Assembly (NCBI GenBank): GCA_020854785.1
Contig: JAHFZE010000067.1
Coordinates: 1-5,219 of the forward strand
DNA length: 5,219 nucleotides
Source: Methanomethylovorans sp.
GTDB taxonomy: Archaea > Halobacteriota > Methanosarcinia > Methanosarcinales > Methanosarcinaceae
Direction: 5' to 3'
Positions 5,028 through 5,219 of the stretch are shown here, one piece after another; the first letter of the stretch is position 1, and the number at the start of each line of letters is the position of its first letter. A model generated the notes under the pieces. That model did not search any database, was not told the DNA's origin, and saw only the letters and a program-made list of their open reading frames with translations. The position numbers and the translations under genes are program-made.

Positions 5028-5219
5028 TTGGAAATAAGGCCAGTTTCTACAGAAGACGCAGAACAAATCTCACGTATAAGAAGACTTAACGGAGTCAGGG
5101 AAGGAGTCCTGGCTGTAACAAGCGAAAGGCTGGATGTCACAGTTGATTTCATTAACTCACTGTCAGAAGATGACAGGGCTTTTGTCGCTGTTGAAAAAAA
5201 AGGTGAAATAGCCGGGATG
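5028..5219 (+). CDS. GNAT family N-acetyltransferase, N-terminal part (cut by window edge)
   Basis: Sixty-four codons from a TTG start run off the right edge in frame. The beginning MEIRPVSTEDAEQI, followed by SRIRRLNGVREGVLAV and then FVAVEKKGEIAGM, is the usual N-terminal pattern of GNAT acetyltransferases: strand 1 IRP, helices 1-2, then strands 2-3 with a V-x-G-E-I-x-G-M turn. The SRIRR..GVRE stretch recalls the YhhY-like subgroup. GNAT enzymes transfer an acetyl group from acetyl-CoA to an amine. The acetyl-CoA-binding Q/RxxGxG/A motif lies beyond the window, so catalytic integrity and substrate cannot be judged. It is transcribed away from ferritin across a 167-nt spacer. Confidence 0.85.
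   Translation, partial: MEIRPVSTEDAEQISRIRRLNGVREGVLAVTSERLDVTVDFINSLSEDDRAFVAVEKKGEIAGM

Noticed and set aside
4952..5152. A 66-codon minus-strand frame overlapping the acetyltransferase start
   Set aside because: It is antisense to a recognisable GNAT N-terminus and runs through the intergenic spacer; no ribosome site was seen.
1..5219. Mobile elements, CRISPR arrays, tRNA/rRNA genes, riboswitches, defence systems
   Set aside because: No transposase or integrase motifs, no regularly spaced repeats and no cloverleaf or conserved RNA patterns were seen. All long frames are accounted for by housekeeping-type genes, so I see no novel multi-gene system here.

Overview
The window is an ordinary-looking stretch of bacterial chromosome from what is probably a strict or facultative anaerobe. 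The gene set is a ferritin beside a high-molecular-weight-rubredoxin-type flavin reductase, an AbgB-like M20 amidohydrolase, a DUF2400 protein and RsmG. Starts are preceded by strong GGAGG-type ribosome sites, and three of them appear to use TTG or GTG. This would fit a low-to-mid-GC amino-acid-fermenting lineage such as Synergistota or a clostridial relative. That placement is inference from gene content and protein style, not a database match.

Left part (1-930). rsmG (16S rRNA m7G methyltransferase) is on the + strand. A short gene fragment diverges from it and runs off the left edge. The ribosome site puts the rsmG start at a TTG at 134, giving 230 aa. A strong hairpin terminator (850-891) closes rsmG and lies between it and the convergent minus-strand genes.

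Middle (928-2893, minus strand). A 221-aa protein of unrecognised family lies downstream of an M20 (AbgB/PM20D2-type) metallo-amidohydrolase. The M20 gene has a good promoter and ribosome site only if its start is at 2833, not at the longest-frame start at 2893.

Right part (2943-4860, minus strand). Three genes are ordered ferritin, then a flavin reductase of the Hrb type without a rubredoxin domain, then a DUF2400/TIGR02757 protein. The last two are separated by 4 nt and are surely co-transcribed. Ferritin has a clear sigma-70-type promoter (TTGACA-16-TATAGT) with a perfect dyad just downstream of the -10 box. A 78-nt gap with a 9-bp inverted repeat separates ferritin from the flavin reductase. 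Together these look like an iron-storage and oxygen/redox-handling group.

Right edge. A GNAT N-acetyltransferase begins at 5028 on the + strand, divergent from ferritin, and is cut off by the window end.

No mobile element, CRISPR array, tRNA or rRNA is visible. The most novel items are the 221-aa protein of unknown family, the rubredoxin-less flavin reductase next to ferritin, and the two operator-like dyads around their promoters.
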